From NCBI GenBank assembly GCA_016718315.1, contig JADKDV010000007.1, positions 1 to 22,152 on the forward strand: a DNA stretch of 22,152 bases. Reading direction: 5' to 3'. The notes beneath the pieces were generated by a model. The model had not been told where the DNA came from, made no database searches, and saw only the letters and a program-made list of their open reading frames with translations. A program made the translations under genes and the position numbers. The DNA is from Candidatus Obscuribacter sp. Its GTDB lineage: Bacteria; Cyanobacteriota; Vampirovibrionia; Obscuribacterales; Obscuribacteraceae. This document shows positions 1 to 9,281 of the stretch, in pieces. Position 1 is the first letter of the stretch; each line of letters opens with the position of its first letter.

Positions 1-89
1 AGAGGATGTTTGCCTGGCTGGAGCGGACCGGCGGTTGTTGATACAGAGCAGAGCGATGACGATAAGCAAGCCATCGAAAGTGCGATCAT
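1..89 (-). CDS. possible start of a gene running off the left edge (very weak)
   Basis: An ATG on the minus strand at 89 is preceded by AGGAAA at a plausible distance and opens a frame of about 29 codons that leaves the window. The predicted start (MIALSMACL) is mildly hydrophobic, as in a signal peptide, but no family can be named. Because this end of the window is rich in indels, the frame itself may be wrong. Confidence 0.15.
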   Translation of the reverse strand, partial: MIALSMACLSSSLCSVSTTAGPLQPGKHP

Positions 90-148
90 ACGGCGTTTCC
101 TGTTTTGTTATGCTGAAAGTAGCGGCGGTTGACATTGGTGGGTGAAAT

Positions 149-174
149 CACAGCCAGGGTAAAAGCTGGCTGTG
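149..174 (-). terminator. candidate terminator hairpin downstream of the antiporter gene
   Basis: A perfect 9-bp stem (CACAGCCAG / CTGGCTGTG) with an 8-base loop lies about 57 bases past the antiporter stop. On the minus strand it is followed by ATTT and then C-rich sequence, so the usual U-run is poor. Position and stem strength favour a terminator, but it could be another RNA end or a protein site. Confidence 0.4.
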
Positions 175-230
175 TTCTAAAGTACGACCGGCGGCAAGAG
201 TTGCCAAAGCGCCGGCCCATTCACGCTAGG

Positions 231-1308
231 TCAGATGAAGTAGAAGGCGAGCACCAACGTTGGCGTAGAGACCGAGCAACGTGCGCCTTCAACCAGTTGG
301 ACTTGCCGTCTGGACGATGAGTGACCACCATCACCGAGGCAAACACCGCGATGATTTCAGCCTGCGAAAAGACCAGGTCCATCCGGCTTGCCCGGGGATG
401 AGTCCGACAATCACTGACCGGGCGCGACGAACATCGCAATCTGCGTACTGGAGCCGAGAACCAGGCTGACCGACAAGTCATCGTCTTGTTCTTGCGGGCC
501 TTCAGCGCGGCGTTGCTATTTTTGGCGGCGTTACCGACGATGGCAAGCAAGATGACACCCGGCAAAGACAAGCGTCGCTGCCTTGGTGTAGGCGGCGTGT
601 TCGACGCTCGAGACAAGCCTTTCCGGCCCAGGAACAGTCGTCAGGGTGACGCCGAGGCTGGCCACCATGATGGACTTCTTCAGGCTCCAGCTGGCAGACC
701 GGCTGAGTGCGTATCTTCGGGGATGTCGGCGACTGGCGCAAGCCAGGTACTTCTGTGTCTTGAGGCTGAAGAACCGGCCCGGCGAGTAAGCATCATCAGC
801 ACGATCGGGGATGGCCAGCGCCATTTGCTGTCAGACAGCTGGCTGTCCGGCGTGCCGACGTGGTGCACCGCAGCGGCGGGCAGAAGCAGGGCAAAGGCAG
901 CGATGGTGACAACGCCCGACGCTAGTGCCAGTGCCGCCTTCGTTGACTTCTGCTCTTTGGCTGCTCGAAGTACACCGCCCGGCAGGAGGAGGGCTGCCAA
1001 ACGAGCAGGAGGTTGGCGATGATCGACCCAGTGATGGACGCTACGACGACCTCGATGAGACCGGCATTGAGCGCCATCAAAGGCGATGATCCAGTTCACA
1101 GGCATTTGCCAAACGTGGCGCTGACCAGACCACCGGCGGTGGGTCAGTGTGATGCGCGACGTGCTCGCTTGCCTCGCCCACGCGATCTTGGTACCGGCAC
1201 GATCGCCAGACGGGCGACGAAACGCGATACGATGGGCGACATCTCCATGAAGGAGGCGACGAAGGTCAGCGGTACCGCGAGCAGAAGACAGTTGAACGGT
1301 TTTTGCAT
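231..1308 (-). CDS. cax: Ca2+/H+ antiporter (CaCA superfamily, CAX type), broken by frameshifts
   Basis: This is an inner-membrane cation/proton exchanger that exports Ca2+ (possibly Mn2+) at the cost of the proton gradient. No single frame is intact, but joining frames gives the whole family pattern. The start is MQKPFNCLLLAVP at 1308, after AGGAA. The first alpha repeat reads GLVSATFG(N)A(C)EL, followed by ALNAGLIEVVVASITGSI. A central stretch reads LTIAAFALLLPAA and HHVGTPDSQLSD. The second alpha repeat is VILLAIVGNAA-NS, then MDLVFSQAEIIAVFASVMV, and the end is about VLAFYFI at 231. About 355 residues fits the family. The acidic residue expected in the second repeat (GNAAEN) reads Lys at codon 523-521. 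At least six single-base shifts are needed, and this region is GC-richer than the rest. Identity is firm; whether it is a pseudogene or poor consensus is open. Confidence 0.85.
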
Positions 1309-1321
1309 GTCAGATTCCTGA

Positions 1322-1402
1322 TAGGTGTTGACGAATGGAGCCCAACGACCGAATGCGGGCTCTCACCTAAGCCGGGGATTCCCACAATGGCGCGCCGCAT
1401 TC
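1322..1402 (-). promoter_or_regulatory. structured leader of the antiporter gene with two competing hairpins (riboswitch-like)
   Basis: In the transcript, 1364-1369 can pair with 1322-1327 (6 bp) and, nested inside, 1357-1362 with 1338-1343 (6 bp, GAGCCC/GGGCTC). Alternatively 1395-1402 pairs perfectly with 1351-1358 (8 bp, GAATGCGG/CCGCATTC). The second fold uses bases of the first, so the two exclude each other. The nested fold ends a few bases before the AGGAA ribosome site. Mn2+-sensing yybP-ykoY riboswitches are known upstream of cation exporters and are the natural family to test, but I do not see the conserved GGGGAGUA / CAUACUC elements intact. This is therefore a structural candidate, not an assignment. 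Confidence 0.35.
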
Positions 1403-1690
1403 CATCCTGATGAGGAGAGATAGTGAGGCTCGGGTGGCGCGTATTGTTTGCTGGGAAGTAAGGTCTCTTTAGGGTTTGAGTTAGAATGGAATACTCGGAC
1501 CGTAGCTAAATAACGCGCCCTAATAGAAGCTATAAAACTGGGAGCTATAAGTATATTTACGTATTTAAAACTCATGATTTAAGCTTAGTTAGCTGGGCTA
1601 GCTAGCGCAGACTCTGGAAGGCACCAGTCATAGCTGGCTTAGTCCCATGGTTTTAGCATTATCGGGTTGTGGTGATAGCTGGTACCGGGC
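1403..1690. other. gene-free stretch between antiporter leader and TPR gene
   Basis: I see no gene here. Composition changes from GC-rich (up to about 1460) to AT-rich (about 1500-1590). The heptamer TAGCTGG occurs three times in direct orientation, at 1590-1596, 1631-1637 and 1676-1682, with 41- and 45-base spacing. The first copy runs into GCTAGCTAGC. On the minus strand TATACT (within AAATATACTTATAG, near 1550-1560) could be a -10 element for the antiporter, but I find no good -35 element. Confidence 0.4.
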
Positions 1691-2734
1691 TCACAGGCCT
1701 ATTGCCGTCTCATCCGCCCTTAAAAGGGCAAACGTCCAATTTTGTGCCTCGGCAAGATCGTTTGTAGAGATCTTATTGTCCGGCCTGCAAATGTAACTGA
1801 GCGCGCTCTTTGAAGGTTTTGCAGTTGGCTCAAGGGGCGATACAGCTGTCGTAATCTTTAATTGCTCCGGCAATATCTTTGACTTAATTTTAAGCATCGC
1901 TCTGGTGCGGAAAGGCTTCTCCATCCCTGGGATTTGTGGCAATTAGTTTGCTCAACTCGTTTATAAACCCGTCGTATTTTGCGGGTATTCAGAGACGGCG
2001 CACTAGTCTAAATACCGCCAGTCAATGGTGTACGGTTTAAGGCTGGCGCGATGGTTTACCCGCTGCCTCGTTATAGCGTTCTCTGGTTTTCAGGATGCCA
2101 CCCTTGATGCGATAAAAGCTCGGTTCGGTGGGTTTTGCTTGATTGCTGCGTCTAGCCATTGCAATGCTTCCTGGGGGCGATTTAAATTTTCTAGTACCTC
2201 GGCCTTTAGTACCCAGCAAGTCAGAATTGGCATTGGGGCAGGCGAGGGCTTTTATCGACCAATTTTAATGCTTCAGCAGAACGGTGCTTCCTGGATGGCC
2301 CAATTTGGCTTTGATGTAATACGCTCCAGAGCATTTGGGGTCAATAGAGAGTGCCTTGTCCAGATAACGGTTGACTGGTTTTCTTTCTCTTCATCACCAA
2401 TTACGCTCAAATACGTGGATGCCAGAACTACATAGTTTTCGGCGGTTGCAAACTTGCTTTTGCAGAGTAGCTGGCAGATCTCGCGTGCTTCAAAGATATA
2501 GTTATCTCTCGATTTAGCTCAGCAGCAATCAGGAGTGCAGCTCAGCGGCATTTTTGTGGATTTAGCCTGCGCGCTGTGGAGGCGAGCCTGGATCATGGCA
2601 TTTCTAGCAGTCTGATCGGTGTATTTTGTGACTGCTGATACTGTCTGTGGTATTAATAGTTGGTGCGACACTATGATCAGCAGCGATGCTGCTTTTTTGC
2701 CAGGTTGCAAATACGAGTGTTTGGTTGGCAACAT
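1691..2734 (-). CDS. TPR-repeat protein with signal peptide, broken by frameshifts
   Basis: Joined minus-strand frames give an exported helical-repeat protein of roughly 345 residues. The N-terminus has a charged patch and a hydrophobic core (PGKKAASLLIIVSHQLL) ending near TVSA, as in a Sec signal peptide. The first ATG after a weak GGA was taken as start; a TTG lies 9 bases upstream. Repeat signatures follow in different frames: ATAENYVVLASTYLSVIGD, then DKALSIDPKCSGAYYIKAK, then LGTKAEVLENLNRPQEAL, then AGAIKDYDSCIALEPTAK. These match the TPR spacing (A at 8 and 20, P near 32). Such domains bind protein partners; nothing shows which. Several shifts are needed and the exact 3' end is uncertain. 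Confidence 0.6.
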
Positions 2735-2845
2735 TGCATCCAATTGTAATGCCTCTAGTCATTATGCCCGCCGCAGCCAAAGATAACTCCAGTGGACTTT
2801 GCTAGATGGGACAAAGTATTAACGCATAGGCATTTGATTTTGGTC

Positions 2846-2874
2846 TTGACGTCAAAACAGTGCGAAAATACAGA
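2846..2874 (+). promoter_or_regulatory. sigma-70-type promoter candidate
   Basis: TTGACG (2846-2851), a spacer of exactly 17 bases and TACAGA (2869-2874) lie just upstream of the ATG at 2895, in the divergent gap after the TPR gene. The -35 is near consensus and the -10 is weak. It would drive the plus-strand series beginning with the anchored protein and the Rieske oxygenase. Confidence 0.4.
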
Positions 2875-2894
2875 CAGGAAGCAAAGGTGTAGGC

Positions 2895-3582
2895 ATGGCT
2901 GAAGATAACCGCAAAGACGAGGCCAATTACGGGCGCATGCTCTATGAAGAAATGGAGCGTAAATTGGCACAGCTTTTGAGTGCCGAAAACCGTCAGGCTG
3001 CACAAGAGACCATAGGCGGCGCGCTGCAAAAAGGCAAGGAAAGTGCGCAGTTTGCCTTTGACTTGATCTCTGAGCTAACCCGCGAGCTGAGCGGCATTGA
3101 GTCCTTTAATATCATTCCTAAGCCTCCTGCTGAGCTAGAGGTGGACATCAAGTCCAAAAAAGAAACCGAATTACCAATTAAACAAGTAATTGCGCCTCTA
3201 GTTGAGATGGATGCGGTGATTATTGCAAACGGATTCACTTCCAATCTCTCATAGACACTGAGATCAAAGGACTCAGATGCAATATCAATGAGGGCTTTGC
3301 TCTACGGATCAGCACCTTTTGGGTAAGCAGACCATCCCCATCAAAGGCACAGCGATTTTGAAGCGTGATCAAAACAAGCAAATCGTGATGGAGACAGCAC
3401 CACATTGCCTGGCATACCTCTGCCGGTGAGTATTACCATTCCGCTCAAATTGCTATTGAGTGAGGCTAAAAAACGGCTGATTTAACTTCTTGCAAAATGC
3501 CATCATTTTTGGTGTCATACTTGCTTTGATGGTGTTTAAATTTTGGTTTTGGCTTAGTAAAAGTGTAGTGTTTGATGAATAA
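2895..3582 (+). CDS. hypothetical protein with C-terminal membrane anchor, frameshifted
   Basis: The intact first 119 residues are charged and helical (MAEDNRKDEANYGRMLYEE), followed by a proline-containing linker (NIIPKPPAELEV) and the start of a beta-rich region (PIKQVIAPLVEMDAVI). The reading continues after three or four single-base shifts: LIDTEIKGLRCNINEG near 3247, GKQTIPIKGTAILKRDQNKQ near 3320, LPGIPLPVSITIPLKLLLSE near 3400. It ends with a hydrophobic helix, NAIIFGVILALMVFKFWFW, and TAA at 3580-3582. That stop overlaps the ATG of the Rieske oxygenase (3575), so the two are probably translated together and act together. The G-I-P-L-P beta pattern is faintly like LmeA/DUF2993 lipid-binding proteins, but I would not assign it. 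The ATG follows AGGTG. Confidence 0.5.
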
Positions 3583-4524
3583 AGGCATGGATATCCCCGA
3601 CGGCTGGTGGGCAATAGCCGAATCAGTGAAGTAGGCACAAAGCCCCTTGGAATTGAGCGTTTTGGTATCGATCTGGTACTCTGGCGTAAGGGCAAGAATT
3701 TGTCGTGATGTCCGATACTCTTTGTCCGCACCGCTCTGCCAAACTCAGTCTTGGCGAGATTAAGGCGATAAATCGCCTGTCCCTTCCATGGTTTTGAGTT
3801 TGATAGCTGCGGTAGCTGCACTTTTGTGCCTGAGACAAAGCAAAGCGCCGTCAATCTAAAGGCACCAACTTTTGTTGCCATCGAGCGTGGTGGCATGATC
3901 TTTGTCCGTCTGGGTGAGGCAGCTGAGCCCGCCCCTCCCTGGTTTGAGGAGTTAGAAGGTAATTACAGCTATCGTACTATGACAGATGTGTGGGACACCC
4001 ATGTAACACGCTCAGTTGAGAATCAGCTGGATTATGCCCACTTGCCCTTTGTCCATCGTAATACTATTGGCGGTGGCACAGACCCCTCCCGTCCTGTCAC
4101 TTTTGAGTTGACGGATCAGGGCATTAAGATGTTTACTGATGCTCACAAGGACACTAAGACGTTCTTCCATCTCAAATTTAACAACATCTGGATGCTCCAG
4201 TATTTTGCCCAGGCGGCTGTGCCAATTCCTTGCTTTTGTGCCTGTCAATGATAAGCAGACCAAGCTCTATCTGAGGCCCATCAAACCTTTTGCACCATAC
4301 CGCTGCTCAGTGACCTGGTAAATCTTATAATGATGCAGCAAAATCGCTACATCCTCAATCAAGACAAGCATGTGGTGCTCAGCCAAAAGCCGCTGTGTGT
4401 GCTGGATGCCGACGATGAAAGGCTTTATCCCAGCGATAAAGGTATTGCTCACTTTAGAGAGTACTGGCGCACTAGCCTGGAGGCGAAGGCAAAAAGTCAG
4501 CAAACGGCGACTTCCAACTGTTAG
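3575..4524 (+). CDS. Rieske [2Fe-2S] non-haem iron oxygenase, alpha-subunit type, frameshifted
   Basis: The start MNKGMDIPDGWWAIAES leads into a Rieske domain. The first cluster ligands are Cys and His in CPHR (3723-3731) and the second are in CPFHGFEFD (Cys 3778-3780, His 3787-3789), the C-x-H / C-x2-H pattern of the family. The mononuclear iron site is complete in one frame: ENQLDYAHLPFVH, with Asp at 4030, His at 4039 and His at 4054 (D-x2-H-x4-H). The C-terminus has NRYILNQDKHVVLSQKP and ends at 4524, about 315 residues, typical for pheophorbide-oxygenase/VanA-like members. Such enzymes hydroxylate or demethylate aromatic or cyclic substrates using electrons from a separate reductase, which is not present here. 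About five frameshifts (near 3630, 3680, 3770, 4225, 4310) break it, but every ligand survives. The substrate is unknown. Confidence 0.9.
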
Positions 4525-4543
4525 GTTTTGAAAGGCTCAGTTT

Positions 4544-4772
4544 ATGCAATCCAAAAGTGCTCTTTTTACAACTATTACTTGTTGTTTTGTCGCTGTGGGC
4601 GAGCAGCGCTTGCGGGAGCGATGTCGCGTCAGTTGGTGCGGACGGCGGGCAGCGTAGTCTCTCCAATCCAAACTGTGTCTATCGTAAGGCAGATGATCCA
4701 GAGCTTGCAAGGCTAGCAGTCAAAGCGCGAGCAGAGTGGCGCGCTTTTGTAAGGCTTTTGCATCAAGAGTAA
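4544..4772 (+). CDS. small putative lipoprotein
   Basis: This reading of about 75 residues starts 20 bases after the Rieske gene. The ATG at 4544 has AAAGG 9 bases upstream. Removing one A from AAAA near 4553 fuses it to the open frame, giving M-Q-S-K followed by LFLQLLLVVLSLWASSACGSD, a positively charged start, a hydrophobic core and a Cys in lipobox position (SSAC, a weak box). A GTG at 4557 is the alternative start if no shift exists. The mature part is short and charged and ends ARLAVKARAEWRAFVRLLHQE. No family is recognised. Confidence 0.45.
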
Positions 4773-4838
4773 AAGATAAACAAGTAAGTTTTATAGTCAA
4801 GGTGCATTCACCGAAGGCAGGATACTGAACACTTTTGG

Positions 4839-5318
4839 TTGGATGTGACTGGTATTGACAGTAAAACTATTAATGGCACACATAACGAAGATGGCGAGAC
4901 TATTAAGTCAGTACATCATAGTGATGCTGCCTCATTGCCTGTGGACCAAATTGAAGACTGGCTGTATGACGATGGAGAGCATGCTGCAGGGGGCTACACT
5001 TTAGCGTATTTTGCGCCAAGTGTATTTGAGCCGCTGAATGGCATTGATACTAAGAGTCCTGAAGAAGGCTTAAAAGCTAAGCAGTTACTTTCTAATCACT
5101 GGCAAGAGATTCAGGAAAAAGCTGGAGCTGCGGATAAACCAGAGCTGACCGATGCAGATAAGCAAACTTATTCCTTCTTTTGTAAGTTATTGCGTCTGGT
5201 CACAGGTAATTTGGGCAGGCGGCCCTCAGCTAATGTGATGGCTGATATGACTGGTTTGCCCTTAACGGCGGTCAAGTCAATAATGCTTCTTGAAGCTAGA
5301 GATAGACAGAAGCCTTAG
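4839..5318 (+). CDS. hypothetical protein with possible C-terminal helix-turn-helix
   Basis: This is an intact frame of up to 159 codons; the start is unclear. TTG at 4839 and GTG at 4845 are in frame, neither with a good ribosome site, and the frame stays open upstream to 4797. The N-terminal half is acidic (HSDAASLPVDQIEDWLYDD). The C-terminal third, about residues 125-155 (TGNLGRRPSANVMADMTGLP followed by TAVKSIMLLEARD), resembles the L-G-R-x-P-x-x-x-x-x-A-x-x-x-G-L helix-turn-helix of sigma-70 region 3. That hints at DNA or polymerase binding but is not enough to name a function. It sits in the same-strand series between the lipoprotein and the duplicated pair. Confidence 0.6.
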   Translation: MDVTGIDSKTINGTHNEDGETIKSVHHSDAASLPVDQIEDWLYDDGEHAAGGYTLAYFAPSVFEPLNGIDTKSPEEGLKAKQLLSNHWQEIQEKAGAADKPELTDADKQTYSFFCKLLRLVTGNLGRRPSANVMADMTGLPLTAVKSIMLLEARDRQKP

Positions 5319-5327
5319 ATTTGATTC

Positions 5328-5453
5328 TTTAGTAAGATGGAATGGTACGGAGTCAGTTAATGCTGACCAGTCCATTTGGAGTTTGATGTTAGTTGCATCC
5401 AAAGAATCGATTAGCGAGTGCGCGGCTACAAGTCGCCGCTATTGGCTGCTGCC
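5328..5453 (+). repeat. direct repeat, copy A (leader and first codons of duplicated gene)
   Basis: This segment matches 6286-6407 closely, including an uninterrupted 33-base identity (5361-5393 against 6319-6351) that covers the ribosome site and start codon, and near identity through about codon 20. The bodies of the two genes are much more diverged, so the shared leader stands out. Confidence 0.75.
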
Positions 5454-6233
5454 ATAGTACTTTCGGTAGTTTATGCCTTGGGGTCCGGTATATTTTCGAT
5501 GTTGGTGTTGCAAGGCGAATTCCGGTTGGCGAGTGCCGACGGTGCTTAAGCCTGGGCACAATATTTTGTGTCAGATGCAGACACAGTGTATTTGCTGGTA
5601 AAAACAGCTGAACGTCCGGATTCCGCAGTTCGTGATGTGCCGACAGCGCTAGGTGGGCTACTTAAAACTACTTATCACGAGTTTGACAATAAAGTACGGG
5701 ACTTTGAAGTTAGGTGCGAAGGTGGGAGAAATTCGCATGCTCCTAGATTGTTTTGGATGACAAAATCCGAGCGGATAAGTGGTGTGCGTTACGACAATAG
5801 AATATTTGCTGCATTCTATATGACAAAAGGCCAGCTCATGTCGATTGACGTTAAATGGCTCCCAGATGGTATGCATAAAAAGCAACAACTGGAGGTCGTT
5901 AGGCTTGGGATGAGGATGCCGGAGTCTTTTCCTTATTACAATTGTGCTGCTATTAAGGCAGGGAAATTCCTCTGGCCTGGACACCTGCTCTTGCCTGATG
6001 ATTTGGCGGTAAGTTCCAATGATTCAATTAATCCTTATTCGCCACTGGATTTGCCATTGCCGCTTATTGGTGATGGCACTCAATTAGAACTTAAAACAAG
6101 ACTGTTTGCGGGTGAGCAGATTAAGTCAAGTATGCTTGTGTTGCCCGGTAGCGAAGAAGAATTGAAAGAGTTTTTGGCAAAGAGAAATTTGGAAGTTAGT
6201 GAGGCGCAGAAGTCGCCTGAGCGTCATAAATAG
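5386..6233 (+). CDS. membrane-anchored protein with SAF/CpaB-like C-terminus, paralogue 1 (N-terminal frameshifts)
   Basis: The ATG at 5386 follows GGAG (5378-5381). After a short basic start, one transmembrane helix is read in a second frame (KSPLLAAAIVLSVVYALG), then ADGAVLKPGHNIFVSDADTV joins the long open frame near 5568. The C-terminal half has IKAGKFLWPGHLLLPDDLAV and later FAGEQIKSSMLVLPG, which resemble SAF domains of FlgA/CpaB type (I-x-A-G-x-x-L-x-x-x-D-L). CpaB helps assemble type IV/Flp pilus secretins, but no other pilus genes are nearby, so a periplasmic glycan- or protein-binding role is only a guess. Total is about 280 residues. It is followed after 110 bases by a paralogue with the same leader. 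Two or three shifts are needed before residue 70. Confidence 0.65.
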
Positions 6234-6285
6234 CACAATTGTGCCGTAACAAGCTAAGTGTGTAGGTAAGCCTCAGGATTGGTAT

Positions 6286-6407
6286 TTTAGTATGATGGAT
6301 TGGTATAGAGACTATTATTGCTGACCAGTCCATTTGGAGTTTGATGTTAGTCGCATCCAAAGAATCGATTGCGAGTGCGCGGCTACAATTCGCCGCTGTT
6401 GGCTGCC
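6286..6407 (+). repeat. direct repeat, copy B (leader and first codons of duplicated gene)
   Basis: This is the partner of 5328-5453. It starts 53 bases after the stop of paralogue 1 and carries the same GGAG ribosome site and start codon. TATAGA at about 6304-6309 could be a -10 element for this copy; the matching position in copy A reads TACGGA. Confidence 0.75.
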
Positions 6408-7178
6408 ACGATTGTGCGCACGATATTGTATATTTTGGTACTTGTATATTCTGCGAGAGTGAGAGGCACCGAGCGTCTTTAGCGACTCCGATTACTCTTA
6501 CTCCTGGACGCACTATTTTTATTGCCAATGCAACTACTGTTTATCTTTTAGTAAAAACATGTGATAGAAGTTCTAACTAATTAGATTTGACTCCGGTGTT
6601 GGGTCAGAAGGATCATTAATGTATCCCCAGAGAAGCATGAAAACAGAGTGCCAGGATTTGAGTTTGACTTTACTGGCTTTCACGGCTTCTGGATACACCA
6701 CATATTTTTTGGTTGGCAAAGCCAGAAAAGTTTTTGATATCTATGGTGACACGACCATACACGCAGCCTTTTGTATGACTAAGGGTCAGCGTATTTCGCT
6801 TGAGACAAAATGGCTACCAGATACATTGCAAAAAAATAGACAACTTAAACTAGTCAGACTTGGCGCACGTACTGCGGGTTCTTCCTTTTACAACAGCTAT
6901 TACTCGATCAAAGCCGCAAGATTTCTCTCACCTGGCCATTTGCTAAAGACTGATGATTTGAGGCTAGATGACCATGATAACTCCTTGCTTCGCTCGCCAC
7001 TAGATTTACCGGTGCCATTGGTCGGTGAGGGCGCACAACTTAGGCTGACTACCACTCTAATTCCTGGAGAGAGTATTAAATCCAGCATGCTCCAGTTACC
7101 CACCACTGAAGCCGAGTTGGCTAAGTTTTGCAAGTGCGTAATCTTGCTGTCACCTCAACAGGACCAAATCTGCGGTAA
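6344..7178 (+). CDS. paralogue 2 of the SAF/CpaB-like membrane protein, frameshifted
   Basis: It uses the same start context as paralogue 1 (ATG 6344). The segments align in order. ATPITLTPGRTIFIANATTV and YLLVKT match KPGHNIFVSDADTVYLLVKT of copy 1, and ENRVPGFEFDFTGFHGF aligns with its KVRDFEV stretch. ETKWLPDTLQKNRQLKLVRLG aligns with VKWLPDGMHKKQQLEVVRLG, and IPGESIKSSMLQLP with FAGEQIKSSMLVLP. The last segment, LQVRNLAVTSTGPNLR with TAA at 7176-7178, aligns with the end of copy 1. At least four shifts and in-frame stops near 6577-6620 interrupt it. It could be a decaying duplicate, but the equal indel load of unrelated neighbours makes consensus error likelier. Confidence 0.55.
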
Positions 7179-8419
7179 TCACGTATGGTATCGGCGCCAA
7201 AGTGGTCCTATACTACAGTTGTTCAAAGGCAGTCCACGACTGGATTTGATTGTGACATCGGTGTGACAAAAAACCTCGCCGCGCTAGAGTAGTAAGCCGC
7301 AATCTCACGAGAGTGTACGGACCTCCATTTAGACTTTGGTCCACTTCAGTTGGAGAATAAAAATGGCAGAACCTGGAATGTTGGAATCGGTTAAAGTTGG
7401 CGCATCTAACCCTGCCAATAGTGGAGATAACCAACAGCTCAGCACTCTTGAACTGCTCGGTTTAGGTAAGGCCAAAGACGGTAGCAACCTTAATGTCAAA
7501 CCGGCTGATATAGGAGTTGGGTACAGACAATTGGACCAGTCTAAAACTCAGGAAGTTGCATCTCCAAAGGGCGATGCTAACAGTAACAGTCTTTTTGACG
7601 ATGCATATAATGTAGCTGCTAAAGGATTGAGTAAAAGTGCTGAGTTTATCGGTGAACACAAAGTCGCAATTGGTATTACCGGAGCTGTTGGCTCTGCTGT
7701 TTTGTTGCATAAACTAAATGCCTTTCCGTTTTTGAGTCAGGCTGGCAAAGGCGCAGCCAGAGAGGTCGGACTGGCTGGCGGTCAGACAGCACAGGTAGAG
7801 GCGCGAGCACTCAGTGCTGCGGTAAATCCTGCAGCGGCGACAGTAGAGCGTGATGCTGTGCTCAAGCAAGTAGGTGTAATACCGGATACGGTGCGCCCGG
7901 CGATGGAAAAAGTGGTCGCATCTGAGCTGCCACAGCAGTTTAAGGGTATGGCGGCCAGTTATGGAAAGTCTATTGGAGATTTAAGAAATCTCCCGGCTAC
8001 GATTAAGACTGAGGCTGGTCAATCAATTGAAGATATTGCCAATAAGTTAATTGCTGATCGTATGGCCGTCACAGGTGAGCGCGCCAGTGCCAAACTGACT
8101 GCTGATGAGGTCGCTAGAATAACTGCCAATAATCCTGGTAAAGACCTGACCATTGCTGGTCAAGATCTCGTCGTCTACACACAAAAGGATCTGGTCAAAC
8201 TGGCGGAGACCACACAGTTTAAGCACCTGCCACAGCTTGGACAGTTGCTTAAGCAAAATGGTGTGACCGAGGAGCAAATACAAGCCGCTCTCAAAATACA
8301 AGCCTCGCAAACTCCAGAGACGAAGCAGCTTTTGGGTCAGATATTGCAGGAGCAGGGACTGGCAACAAAAGCTCAGGTTGATGGAGCATTTAGCCAACAA
8401 AATAAACTCAAGGATGCAC

Positions 8420-9277
<858 letters not shown>

Positions 9278-9281
<4 letters not shown>

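Noticed and set aside
486..1022. 178-codon plus-strand open frame across the antiporter region
   Set aside because: It is antisense to clear CAX-family motifs, has low-complexity basic/alanine composition and no ribosome site.
2025..2435. 136-codon plus-strand open frame
   Set aside because: The opposite strand reads TPR repeats throughout this stretch; the plus frame has no protein-family features.
3453..3896. 147-codon minus-strand open frame
   Set aside because: It is antisense to the Rieske domain, whose cluster ligands are in the plus strand.
5328..6407. insertion sequence or transposon ends
   Set aside because: The repeat is direct, covers a leader and start codon, and each copy continues into a paralogous gene; there is no transposase.
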